Positions 33,379 to 41,309 of a stretch of 64,000 bases of DNA are shown one piece after another. The notes beneath the pieces are model-generated. The model was not told the origin of the DNA, made no database searches, and was given only the letters and a program-made list of their open reading frames with translations. Position 1 is the first letter of the stretch. Each line of letters begins with the position of its first letter. The position numbers were made by a program, and so were the translations under genes. The DNA is from Domibacillus sp. PGB-M46 (GTDB taxonomy: Bacteria > Bacillota > Bacilli > Bacillales > Domibacillaceae). The DNA is taken from assembly GCF_022668875.1 (NCBI RefSeq), contig NZ_JAKGCR010000001.1, positions 248,001 to 312,000 of the forward strand, given 5' to 3'.

Positions 33379-35034
33379 TTAACGGCCGCCTGTGCCCATT
33401 CCGTTGATCACTTTATCCAGCATTTCATCCACGATTGTAATCATTCGGGCCGCGCCATTATACGCTTGCTGGAATTTAATTAAATTCGTCATTTCTTCGT
33501 CAAGAGAAACAGAGGACACGGAAGCGCGGTTTGTTTCAACCGACTCTCTTAAAACAGAAACATTCGACTCCATTCGCTGCGCCTGCTGTGAATCTACGCC
33601 GAGACGGCCGATGACCGACTCATAAAAAGTATTCAGCGATCCGCTTTTAATCGGAAGGGCTGGCAGTGAGTAGGAGACTGTTGAACCATCGGCTTTTGTG
33701 CCGAGTAATGTCACCGGCGAGGCATTCAGCAGCATCGATCCGACATTGGCCAGATTCAATGCATTTTGGCCATCTCCCGCATCTCCATTCATCGAAACAG
33801 CAAGGTCTTTCATTGTAAACGATGAATTCAGTTGAATGATACTTGCGGCTCCTGCATAGTTCGTTTCTGACATTGAATCGTCGAGATCAAATACTTCATT
33901 AACAGGTGATGTTGCTGTATCCAAATCTGTCCCCTGCTCATGAATCCCATTAAACATTTTAGCGAGAGAATATGCCAGTTTATCAAGGCTGTCTAAACGG
34001 GTGGAATAAATCCCTTTGACTGCTTCATTTGGATCTGCGCCGTTTTCTTTATAGCCAAAAGCTTCAATAAGGCCGCGCAATTCACCTTGTGGAAATACAA
34101 CCGCTCCTGCGTCCGCAATATCTAGCGTGATTCTTTGTCCAGTTTCCCCATCGCGGTTAAACTCAACCAGGTCGATGTCGCTTACGTACTCTGTTGATAA
34201 ATCGGTTGTAACCGCTCCTGTTTGCGTAAAGCTGAGCTGCTTAAATGTATCTTTTGTCAGCAGCGGCTCTCCTTCTGTTCCATCCGCATTTATCAGTTTC
34301 ACTTCATAAATGCCTTCCGCGATTTTAGAGGCATTTCCTCCGCTTGGCACCGTGCTTATTTTAATATTCATATATTGTGAAAGCTCGTCAACAAGGGCGT
34401 CACGGCGATCATATAAATCATTCGGCAAATAGCCGTTTGGTTCAATCTTAGCAATCTCCCGATTTACATCAAATAACTGCTGGATTACAGAATTAGCCGC
34501 CTGCGCTGTTACCGATAATTGATTTCCGAAATCTTTCTTCACCGAGTTCAATGAATCCGAGAGATAATTGAATGTGTCGGTTACAGCTTGTATCCGTTCC
34601 AGGACGACGCCGCGCGCTCCTTCGTTTTCAGGCGTAGTGGATAAATCCTGCAATGACTGCCACATTTCACTCATTACGGCCGCAAGTCCTTCATCGGTCG
34701 GTTCGTTTAAAACATCTTCTACTTTAATCAGTGCATCTGAGCGCGCACTCCAATAGCCCAGCTTATTGTTTTCTGTGCGATATTGGACGTCTAAAAATCC
34801 ATCCCGAACACGCTCAACCGAGCCGGTCTCTACTCCCGTTCCCATTTGGCCGGGAATTTCCGGGCGGTTCAATCCGACTCCCGGGTAAGGAGTGGTGGTC
34901 TGGAAATTAACACGCTGGCGCGAGTAGCCCGGTGTATTGGCATTGGAAATGTTATGACCGGTTGTATAAAGAGCGCTTTGCTGTGTAAACATACCGCGCT
35001 TCGCTGTTTCAAGTCCCATAAAGGTTGATGGCAT
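33379..35034 (-). CDS. flgK: FlgK, hook-filament junction protein 1
   Basis: A 551-residue FlgK. The N-terminal MGLETAKRGMFTQQSALYTT and GHNISNANTPGYSRQRVNF motifs are diagnostic, and the C-terminal LIKFQQAYNGAARMITIVDE and MLDKVING form the D0 coiled coil. The protein builds the first ring of the hook-filament junction. It lies after flgN, its likely export chaperone, as in B. subtilis. Confidence 0.96.
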   Translation of the reverse strand: MPSTFMGLETAKRGMFTQQSALYTTGHNISNANTPGYSRQRVNFQTTTPYPGVGLNRPEIPGQMGTGVETGSVERVRDGFLDVQYRTENNKLGYWSARSDALIKVEDVLNEPTDEGLAAVMSEMWQSLQDLSTTPENEGARGVVLERIQAVTDTFNYLSDSLNSVKKDFGNQLSVTAQAANSVIQQLFDVNREIAKIEPNGYLPNDLYDRRDALVDELSQYMNIKISTVPSGGNASKIAEGIYEVKLINADGTEGEPLLTKDTFKQLSFTQTGAVTTDLSTEYVSDIDLVEFNRDGETGQRITLDIADAGAVVFPQGELRGLIEAFGYKENGADPNEAVKGIYSTRLDSLDKLAYSLAKMFNGIHEQGTDLDTATSPVNEVFDLDDSMSETNYAGAASIIQLNSSFTMKDLAVSMNGDAGDGQNALNLANVGSMLLNASPVTLLGTKADGSTVSYSLPALPIKSGSLNTFYESVIGRLGVDSQQAQRMESNVSVLRESVETNRASVSSVSLDEEMTNLIKFQQAYNGAARMITIVDEMLDKVINGMGTGGR

Positions 35035-35045
35035 GTTTTTCCCTC

Positions 35046-35483
35046 CTATGCTTTCGAATCGAATACCGGCCTGGAAGACGGTTCGTTTTGGTCACCATCC
35101 GGCGCGTAATTCCCCGCATCCGGCGGGGCAAGCAAGTCTAGCTGCAAATGAACGAATTGAAGCGACTGATCCAGCAGTGCGGCATTTAAATCATTGGCTT
35201 CTTTTAATTCCAGCAATACACCGAGCAGCTCATCACGAAGATATGCGGCCTGCTCCTGTTCTTCCTTTAAAAGGTTTGGAATCTCTTCTGTAACCGTTCC
35301 TTCTGACTGGGAAGCACGCTGTTTTTCAAGAATCGATACCGCACTGACATGCTTTTGCTCATCGCGGATAATTCGGTTCAATTCGTCCATTTTATTTTCT
35401 TTAATGGCGTCTTTTTTGGCGCGAGCCAAACTAAGCAGGCTTTTATGAAGCGCCAGCTGTTTTTCGAGCGTTTTAATAAGCAT
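35046..35483 (-). CDS. flgN: FlgN-type chaperone (YvyG)
   Basis: A 145-residue helical protein that keeps FlgK and FlgL export-competent. The heptad-rich helices LEKQLALHKSLLSLARAKKD and LRDELLGVLLELKEANDLN fit FlgN, and the tail is low complexity. It lies just upstream of flgK. In B. subtilis flgN follows flgM directly; here five extra genes intervene. Confidence 0.88.
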   Translation of the reverse strand: MLIKTLEKQLALHKSLLSLARAKKDAIKENKMDELNRIIRDEQKHVSAVSILEKQRASQSEGTVTEEIPNLLKEEQEQAAYLRDELLGVLLELKEANDLNAALLDQSLQFVHLQLDLLAPPDAGNYAPDGDQNEPSSRPVFDSKA

Positions 35484-35496
35484 GACGCTCCACTCC

Positions 35497-35934
35497 TTAT
35501 GTGTAAATATTAATTAATAAGCCTTGAATTTCGCCGACTTTGCTTAAGATATCAAGCTGTGATTTCTCTTTATTAATGACGTCATTGGCAAGCTGGGTCA
35601 AACGACTGTCTACTTCTTTCACTATTTTATATACCTTCGTCCGGCCGCGGCGGTTAAAGCCGCGCTGATCTTCTAGCTGCAGCCCGCTGTTCACGGCTTC
35701 TTCCATAAATTCTTTGACCATTTTTTTATACTTTCGCAGGTCATCAATCGACCGGTGCTCGGCCAATTTTTCGCCCTGCGTTTCGATATCTTTCATCATG
35801 CCGTTCATTTTCTCAAGTGCGGCATTTTGGCGCTTGTTTGCGATCACATCCGTAAACGTGACGGATGCTTTCGCCGTTTCTTCTTTCCGTTCGATCCGGG
35901 ACGCGGAAACTTTATTTACGCGCTGTACTTCCAT
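35497..35934 (-). CDS. YaaR-like protein (DUF327)
   Basis: A 145-residue protein of the YaaR/DUF327 family. The conserved elements are FTDVIANKRQ, the LRKYKKMVKEFMEEAV helix and RGFNRRGRTKVYKIVKEVD. In B. subtilis yaaR lies elsewhere, so its presence inside the late flagellar operon is unusual. It lies between the second flagellin and flgN with gaps of 13-19 bp, so it is co-transcribed. A flagellar role is inferred by context; the molecular function is unknown. Confidence 0.8.
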   Translation of the reverse strand: MEVQRVNKVSASRIERKEETAKASVTFTDVIANKRQNAALEKMNGMMKDIETQGEKLAEHRSIDDLRKYKKMVKEFMEEAVNSGLQLEDQRGFNRRGRTKVYKIVKEVDSRLTQLANDVINKEKSQLDILSKVGEIQGLLINIYT

Positions 35935-35953
35935 CGTGATTCACCCCGTTTAA

Positions 35954-36766
35954 TTATTGAAGAAGCTGCAGAACACCCTGCGGAAGCTGATTCGCCTGTG
36001 CGAGCATAGCCTGTCCCGCTTGGTTTAAGATGTTGTTTCGCGTAAAGTTCGTCATTTCTTTCGCCATATCCAAATCACGAATGCGGGATTCTGAAGCTGT
36101 TAAGTTTTCATTTGCTGTCTGAAGGTTTGTAATGGTGTGCTCTAAACGATTCTGAACGGCACCGAGTTGGCTGCGCTGTTTAGAAACAGTTGCTATAGCT
36201 GTATCAAATGTAGAAATGGCTGTTTGCGCCCCTGAAGGGGTTGCTAAGTTAAGACCGGCAATCCCAAGCGCACCTGGAGCCATATTTCCAATCGAAAGAC
36301 CTAGCATTTGTCCATTATTAGCTCCAATTTGGAAATCAACATTCACAAAGCTGCCATCCAGAAGCTTTTTCTTGTTGAATTCTGTTGTATCTGCGATTCG
36401 CTGAATTTCTGTTGTCAGTGCATTAATTTCTTCTTGAATGGCGTCTCTATCCGCTGTTTCAAGTGTTCCGTTTGACGCCTGTACCGACAACTCACGCATC
36501 CGCTGCAAAATGTCATGCGTCGAGGCAAGCGCACCTTCAGCTGTTTGAATCAGGGAAATCGCATCGAGTGAATTGCGCTCTGCCATATCAAGACCGCGGA
36601 TTTGCGAGCGCATTTTTTCCGAAATGGCAAGTCCTGCTGCATCATCCGCCGCCCGATTAATACGAAGGCCTGATGACAATTTTTCTAGACTTTTAGCGGT
36701 TGTATTGGCCGTGTTGTTTAAATTGCGATAAGCATTCAATGCTTGAATGTTATGGTTAATTCTCAT
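35954..36766 (-). CDS. Second flagellin
   Basis: A 270-residue flagellin with intact D0/D1 ends: RINHNIQALNAYRNL and KLSSGLRINRAADDAAGL at the N-terminus, and LEHTITNLQTANENLTASES with NQLPQGVLQLLQ at the C-terminus. The exposed middle is very short compared with the main flagellin (375 residues), leaving about 30 linker residues. It lies inside the flgM-flgN region behind a FliS-like gene 3 bp upstream, and has no own sigma-D promoter or CsrA-type leader visible, so it is probably made at a lower level and escapes the control seen for the main flagellin. Confidence 0.93.
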   Translation of the reverse strand: MRINHNIQALNAYRNLNNTANTTAKSLEKLSSGLRINRAADDAAGLAISEKMRSQIRGLDMAERNSLDAISLIQTAEGALASTHDILQRMRELSVQASNGTLETADRDAIQEEINALTTEIQRIADTTEFNKKKLLDGSFVNVDFQIGANNGQMLGLSIGNMAPGALGIAGLNLATPSGAQTAISTFDTAIATVSKQRSQLGAVQNRLEHTITNLQTANENLTASESRIRDLDMAKEMTNFTRNNILNQAGQAMLAQANQLPQGVLQLLQ

Positions 36767-36769
36767 TGA

Positions 36770-37207
36770 TCAATTCCCCGTTTCAAATGTATTGGCCGGT
36801 CTGGCTTCAACAAAGATATTTTGTTCGTATGCATTTGTTTTGCGTGCAGCCGGCTTGGCCGTTGCTGTTTTCGACGCTTCGTTCCACGCCTCCGCAATCG
36901 TTTCGAAAAGCTGGCGCGCCTGCTGGAGCCTTTCGGCGTCTTTGTACATATTCGCTTGAATAACGGTGTCGGCAATAAAGTTATACACATGATCGAGCTG
37001 GTCGGCGATAATGCCGGCTTCATAGTTCAAGCCGGCGCCGAGCCGCTCCGTAATATCGTTAATTTTCTGCATCGCCTTGTTGGCTTCTGCATATTGTTTT
37101 TCTTCTAAAAAAGCGATCGCCTGGTCAAATTGCGTCAGTCCTGCTTCATATAAAAGGGCTGTAATTTGCTGCGGCGTTTTCTGGTAAATCATTTCTTTTG
37201 TGATCAT
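36770..37207 (-). CDS. FliS-like flagellin chaperone paralogue
   Basis: A 145-residue FliS-family protein: IYQKTPQQITALLYEAGL at the N-terminus matches the FliS helix that grips flagellin, and EAGIIADQLDHVYNFIADTV matches the later bundle. It is clearly different from the canonical FliS at 2714-3118. It sits 3 bp before the second flagellin, so it is probably its dedicated chaperone. The ATG at 37207 follows GAGGTG. The C-terminal 35 residues are a low-complexity tail. Confidence 0.85.
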   Translation of the reverse strand: MITKEMIYQKTPQQITALLYEAGLTQFDQAIAFLEEKQYAEANKAMQKINDITERLGAGLNYEAGIIADQLDHVYNFIADTVIQANMYKDAERLQQARQLFETIAEAWNEASKTATAKPAARKTNAYEQNIFVEARPANTFETGN

Positions 37208-37230
37208 TTTTGTCACCTCATGTGAGTGTA

Positions 37231-37247
37231 TCGGCAACATTTGCCGA
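37231..37247 (-). promoter_or_regulatory. Intercistronic hairpin before the FliS-like gene
   Basis: TCGGCAA and TTGCCGA form a perfect 7-bp stem with a 3-nt loop between ylqH and the FliS-like gene. It has no T-run on the transcribed strand, so it may act in mRNA processing or stability. Confidence 0.35.
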
Positions 37248-37250
37248 ATT

Positions 37251-37535
37251 TTAATACGCAGATTCCATTTCTTCGATTAAAATGAGCATTTCGGCAATGA
37301 CCGAATACAATTGAGGCGGGATGGAATCACCCAGGTCAATATCGATCAGCTCTGACAGGAGTGACGAGTCCTGCTCCATCGGAATGCCATGCTGGCTGGC
37401 GAGTTCCAAAATTTTTGAAGCGAGCGCGCCTTTTCCCTGCGCGACGACTGTTGGCGCATTTCCCTCTTCATAGCGGATCACCGCGGCAGATGGGCCATTT
37501 ACTTTCCGGCGCTTTATTTGGTTGTAATAACTCAT
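37251..37535 (-). CDS. ylqH: YlqH, FlhB C-terminal-domain-like protein
   Basis: A 94-residue protein equivalent to the cytoplasmic C-terminal domain of the export gate protein FlhB without the membrane part. It has AAVIRYEEGNAPTVVAQGKG, ILELASQHGIPMEQD, and IPPQLYSVIAEMLILI. FlhB's domain controls substrate switching from hook to filament proteins. Its start overlaps the stop of the FliK-like gene by 4 bp (ATGA). FlhB and FliK work together in hook-length control, so the pairing here is meaningful. In B. subtilis ylqH sits with ylqG far from this locus. Confidence 0.88.
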   Translation of the reverse strand: MSYYNQIKRRKVNGPSAAVIRYEEGNAPTVVAQGKGALASKILELASQHGIPMEQDSSLLSELIDIDLGDSIPPQLYSVIAEMLILIEEMESAY

Positions 37536-39712
37536 ATCGTTAAATCAAACCCTTTCGTGGAAGCAGCAGCGGCGGACTGCTTCGCGGCTGTCCCGCCCTT
37601 TTCTTCTTGAGTAAACGGACCGAACTGAACCGCTCCAACCCGGTAGCCGATATCGGAAAGCCGGTTTTTGAGCACGGCGGCGAGCGGCGCCATTTTTTGC
37701 TCAAAGCCTTCCTGGTCGTTTTGTACTTTTAAAGAAAGGTTTCGGTCGGCAGCTGTGATCGTCATGCCGACCGGTCCCAGTTTTTTTGTTTCAAACAAGA
37801 AGTGAAGCGAGCAGTTTTCCCAGTCCACCTGCTGGCCGCCATTTTTTGAGCGGATAAAAACATTCACATTATCCGCCTGGCCGCCCAGTAAAAACGGCAG
37901 AGACATCATTATCGACTGCAGACCGGTTTCTGGTTTGCTTAACAGCTGCTGGCCGGTTAAGTTTGAAGCGGCCTGATCGCCGGACTGGCTGCCCATCGTG
38001 GCAAGCAGTGCCTGCTTCACGGCATTCGGCACTTCCGCTTTTCCTTTTAACAGAGCGGCGGACTGCTCATGCTCATAGTTCAAGCCAGCGGCGCGGACCA
38101 GTTCAAAAGCGCTGCGGGGGCCCGGCGTATCGTAAAGACCGGCCATCGCGCCGGCCAAGTGGCGCTGCGGCGTATCGGCCAGCTCCTGTGTCGCCATATG
38201 GACAACCCGGGCATCGGACGGTTTAAAGGTTATTTTATCGATCAGCACCTTTACCTCTGATACAATCCGAGCTGCGGCCTGCGTATCACCTTTAGCCAAC
38301 AGCTTGCGTGCATCTGCGAGCTGCTGGGATGCCTGCATCAGCTCTTTTTCTGTTTTCATATCGGTAAACAGCATAAAGCTGCCCTTTAAAATGGCGTTAT
38401 CCAATGTTTTAATGGCCGTTTCCACGACCGGCTTCGCCTGCTGCGGTGTTTTAACGAGCAGCTCGGCGGTTTGCAGATTGCGCACAATATCCCGCTTGAA
38501 TTGTTTAAAATCAATCGCCGACTGGGACATTTTTTCGGTAATCGTCGTCATCACAACGGTTTTGGAAGCGGGAGGCACGTGAGCAAATAAATCATCCGGC
38601 AGGCTGGCCCTCTCACTTGCAACAGAAGGCGGGATGAGCGGTTCAACGGCTTTCATTAATTCACCGCGTGCGGCGAGCTCTTTTCCTGATGCAGCCAGTG
38701 TCTCTGCCCGCTCGACGGTGTCCCCCAACTCCGGCAGGGTATCTCTTACAAAGGCAGCGACCCGCTCAAAAGATGGTTCTTTTTGGATCATAGCGGCTAC
38801 TCTTTGCGGCAGAGACGGCTCCGTTTTATCTGTTTGTGGCAAGACAATGCCTGACGGCTGCAAGGTTCCCGCTACTCGCTCCTTTGCCAGGTCAGCCATC
38901 TGCAGGGCTTGTGCGACGGGTTTCAAAACAGCGGTACGGTTTCCAGTAAAAGAGGTGCGCAGTGCCTGGACAATTTCCTCCAGGGAACCATTTTGGTCGA
39001 GCTTTTGGGCGAGCGCTTGAAGGAGGGTATCGGCAGGCTGCTGCTTTAACAGTGCGTTTAGTGCTTCTCCAAGCTTTTGCTTAGCCGTGTTTTGAATCGT
39101 TTCTGCCTGAATAGCGCCTGCCCGCTCGATCAGCTGGGCGGCCGGGAGATTCTGCCCTGCCGCCAGGTTTTTTAATGCCTGTACCAATTGGGCAGGCGAG
39201 CTTGTCTGCTTCATTAATACTTCAATTTGCTTCACAACCTGCTCGGGAAGCGGCGAAGATTTTATGGCAGTAATGGCTTCTTGCGTCCGTCCAAGCTGCA
39301 GTGCTTTATCGATTGCCGCGCGGATGTTTTCCGGAAATTCGATGCCCGACTGCGCCAGCCACTCGGCTGCCTGTCTGCCAAACGGTGTACCCGTCAGTGC
39401 AGCATGAACCGCTTTGAGCGATGACTCAGACGGCACGATACCCTTGTCCGCTAGAGCCTTGACTGTCGCAAGCTTGTCCGCTTCCGTTCCCGGTGCTGTT
39501 TCCATAAATGTTTGAACAGCCTGTGCGGCTTCTTTTGTAAGGGTAACTCCTTTTTGGGTAAATACCGCAAGTTCCTCCGCAGGCTGCTTGTCCGTACTCG
39601 GCGCGGATGCGGCGGGGGCTGTGTTTGACGCTGGCGCAGCTTTCGTTTCCCCTTGAACGGCTGCGGGCGCTGTTTGACTTGGTGAGGGTGCCAGTTGTGG
39701 CTGAATCTTCAT
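37532..39712 (-). CDS. FliK-like hook-length-control family protein (YlqG-like)
   Basis: A 726-residue protein. The N-terminal 500 residues are Ala/Gln/Pro-rich and helical with no clear domain. The C-terminal part (about 590-700) resembles the FliK C-terminal domain (NGGQQVDWENCSLHFLFETK, then MTITAADRNLSLKVQND), which touches FlhB to switch export specificity. Translational coupling to ylqH supports that relation; it corresponds to B. subtilis YlqG. The ATG at 39712 follows AAAGGAG; ten upstream codons precede that site. It is read through the weak terminator after flgM. Confidence 0.8.
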   Translation of the reverse strand: MKIQPQLAPSPSQTAPAAVQGETKAAPASNTAPAASAPSTDKQPAEELAVFTQKGVTLTKEAAQAVQTFMETAPGTEADKLATVKALADKGIVPSESSLKAVHAALTGTPFGRQAAEWLAQSGIEFPENIRAAIDKALQLGRTQEAITAIKSSPLPEQVVKQIEVLMKQTSSPAQLVQALKNLAAGQNLPAAQLIERAGAIQAETIQNTAKQKLGEALNALLKQQPADTLLQALAQKLDQNGSLEEIVQALRTSFTGNRTAVLKPVAQALQMADLAKERVAGTLQPSGIVLPQTDKTEPSLPQRVAAMIQKEPSFERVAAFVRDTLPELGDTVERAETLAASGKELAARGELMKAVEPLIPPSVASERASLPDDLFAHVPPASKTVVMTTITEKMSQSAIDFKQFKRDIVRNLQTAELLVKTPQQAKPVVETAIKTLDNAILKGSFMLFTDMKTEKELMQASQQLADARKLLAKGDTQAAARIVSEVKVLIDKITFKPSDARVVHMATQELADTPQRHLAGAMAGLYDTPGPRSAFELVRAAGLNYEHEQSAALLKGKAEVPNAVKQALLATMGSQSGDQAASNLTGQQLLSKPETGLQSIMMSLPFLLGGQADNVNVFIRSKNGGQQVDWENCSLHFLFETKKLGPVGMTITAADRNLSLKVQNDQEGFEQKMAPLAAVLKNRLSDIGYRVGAVQFGPFTQEEKGGTAAKQSAAAASTKGFDLTI

Positions 39713-39743
39713 CAGTCGGTCTCCTTTCCTTGGTCTATACATA

Positions 39744-39780
39744 AAGAAAGACCGCCCAACAATAGTTTGTGGGCGATCCG
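39744..39780 (-). terminator. Weak terminator after flgM
   Basis: GATCGCCCA pairs with TGGGCGGTC (one G-T) around an 11-nt loop, followed by TTTCTTTA. Its imperfect T-run would let some transcription pass on to the FliK-like gene. Confidence 0.55.
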
Positions 39781-39787
39781 GTGACAG

Positions 39788-40057
39788 TTACAGCTTTCCG
39801 TAAAAGTCGAGCATGGCTTTGGCGGTTGCATCTGCATCCGGCTTGTATGTGCCATCCGCGATCTTTTCCTTCAGAAGCGCGATTTTTTCGCGGCGTTCAG
39901 CTAATATTCTGGATGAATCTTGCATCTCTTTGGCGGCGCTTGAAATTTCAAGTTTATCGCCGGCTGCCGGGCTGGCTGCTTTTGCCGCATCTACTTTTTT
40001 TAGCTGCTTCTGATACGGATTGATTCCATTTACTCCAGGTGTATGGTTAATTTTCAT
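39788..40057 (-). CDS. flgM: FlgM, anti-sigma-D factor
   Basis: An 89-residue anti-sigma factor that holds sigma-D inactive until the hook is finished and FlgM is lost. The N-terminus MKINHTPGVNGINPYQKQ, the LEISSAAKEMQ stretch and the C-terminal sigma-binding helix (KEKIADGTYKPDADATAKAM) are typical. It follows a perfect-spacing sigma-D promoter and a clear ribosome site (CGAGGATACGGAG). It lies between yvyF and the inserted flagellar genes. Confidence 0.95.
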   Translation of the reverse strand: MKINHTPGVNGINPYQKQLKKVDAAKAASPAAGDKLEISSAAKEMQDSSRILAERREKIALLKEKIADGTYKPDADATAKAMLDFYGKL

Positions 40058-40095
40058 CTCCGTATCCTCGCTTTCTTTTTGTTCTTGTGCTTATT

Positions 40096-40122
40096 ATATC
40101 GTCAAAATGGCGGAAATGTTTA
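40096..40122 (-). promoter_or_regulatory. Sigma-D promoter of flgM
   Basis: TAAA (40122-40119), 15 bp, GACGATAT (40103-40096) on the minus strand. It shares the 11-mer TAAACATTTCC with the flagellin promoter. Confidence 0.85.
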
Positions 40123-40150
40123 GTGAGGAATTTGGTGTAATTTTCGAATC

Positions 40151-40176
40151 AAAAAAACCCGCCAAAAGACGGGTTT
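40151..40176 (-). terminator. Terminator after yvyF
   Basis: AAACCCG and CGGGTTT pair around an 8-nt loop, followed by a TTTTTTT run on the minus strand. It overlaps the yvyF stop. Confidence 0.8.
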
Positions 40177-40588
40177 AATGATTTCGTCTGCCCAAATAGG
40201 TTTTCTGGTGGTCCTCCTGGCGCTCACTCGCAAACTGCTGCTCGCGGTCATGCTGCTTTAGGTCAGATTCAATTTCCTCTATACATTTATTGCACAGCTT
40301 GCCGCGCTGAATAATCGCGCCGCAGCGGTCACACGGGTAGCCGAGGTTCGGAAACTGCGCTGCATGAAGGCGCCCCTTCTTTAGCCATTTATAAATCATT
40401 TCCTGTGTTGCACCGGTCACTTCGATAACGCGCTCTATCGTCGCGGCACGGTTTTCTCTTTTTCTTAAAAATGCATAAACAGCTTGATAAAGCTCTTCTT
40501 CTGATCGGGAACATGCTGGACATACATCACGAAAGGCATTTTTAGCATATAATGCACCGCAGCGCGGGCAGTCAACGATTTCGTTCAT
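40175..40588 (-). CDS. yvyF: YvyF, zinc-ribbon flagellar operon protein
   Basis: A 137-residue protein with two zinc-ribbon pairs: CPRCGALY plus CPAC near the N-terminus, and CDRCGAII plus CNKC near residue 90-105. Between them lies a helix-turn-helix-like region (VIEVTGATQEMIYKWLKKG). This matches the YvyF family, which precedes flgM in Bacillus. The ATG at 40588 follows GAGGTG with 6 nt spacing and is preferred over an in-frame GTG that overlaps it. The function is not established. Confidence 0.9.
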   Translation of the reverse strand: MNEIVDCPRCGALYAKNAFRDVCPACSRSEEELYQAVYAFLRKRENRAATIERVIEVTGATQEMIYKWLKKGRLHAAQFPNLGYPCDRCGAIIQRGKLCNKCIEEIESDLKQHDREQQFASERQEDHQKTYLGRRNH

Positions 40589-40646
40589 CCCATTCACCTC
40601 ATGTTGTCATTCGTTTGCTTTATTTTCGGCGCGGGATCCCAAATTG

Positions 40647-41309
40647 TCAAGAGCCGCTGCGGGCAATCGCGATACTTTTTACCGATACGGCGCCCGCCTT
40701 TTGTAGTGCATCGGACACAAGGCGCATGGTTGCGCCGGTCGTGTAAATATCGTCAATGATAAGAATGGTTTTCCCTGCTGCATCTCCAATTGGATAAAAC
40801 GTCTGCTCAGCGTTTATCCGCTCGGCACGTGTTTTTTTAGACTGCTTGTCGGATTCACGCCGCCCAAGAAGCGCGGTTTGCGGCAGCCCTGCCTGCTCAA
40901 TAAGCGCCGCTGACTGGTTAAAGCGCCGCTCTGCAAGACGCGAAAGAGACAGCGGGACCGGACAGATGATGTCATACTCCAATCGACTGGCCATCCTCTT
41001 GATATCTTGTGCAAAAAGGTCCGCCAGTGCATAATCTCCCCGGTATTTAAAGCGGGCGATCAGCTCCTTCATGGCATCATTGTACTGATAGAAAGAATGG
41101 TTAGAATGAAAGATGCCCTCCTCCCATACAGCACAGTCCGGACAGACCCCAGCTTCTTTCATTTCCCGGCAGCAGATTTTACAAAAAGGCCCTGTTAATT
41201 TTTTGAGTGGCGCGGAACAATTTTCGCACAGCAGCGGAGCCTTTGCACCGAAAAAAGCAGCCCATGACTGAATCGCTGTTTCACTTTCACAAAGCAGGCA
41301 CCGGCTCAT
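40647..41309 (-). CDS. comFC: ComFC, late competence phosphoribosyltransferase-like protein
   Basis: A 220-residue ComFC. The N-terminus has a four-pair Cys zinc region (CLLCE, CENC, CKIC, CPDC), and the C-terminus carries the phosphoribosyltransferase PRPP loop ILIIDDIYTTGATM. The middle includes RRFNQSAALIEQ. ComFC acts with the ComFA helicase in transport of single-stranded DNA during natural transformation. Its ATG overlaps the comFA stop (ATGA). No comFB is present between them. Confidence 0.94.
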   Translation of the reverse strand: MSRCLLCESETAIQSWAAFFGAKAPLLCENCSAPLKKLTGPFCKICCREMKEAGVCPDCAVWEEGIFHSNHSFYQYNDAMKELIARFKYRGDYALADLFAQDIKRMASRLEYDIICPVPLSLSRLAERRFNQSAALIEQAGLPQTALLGRRESDKQSKKTRAERINAEQTFYPIGDAAGKTILIIDDIYTTGATMRLVSDALQKAGAVSVKSIAIARSGS

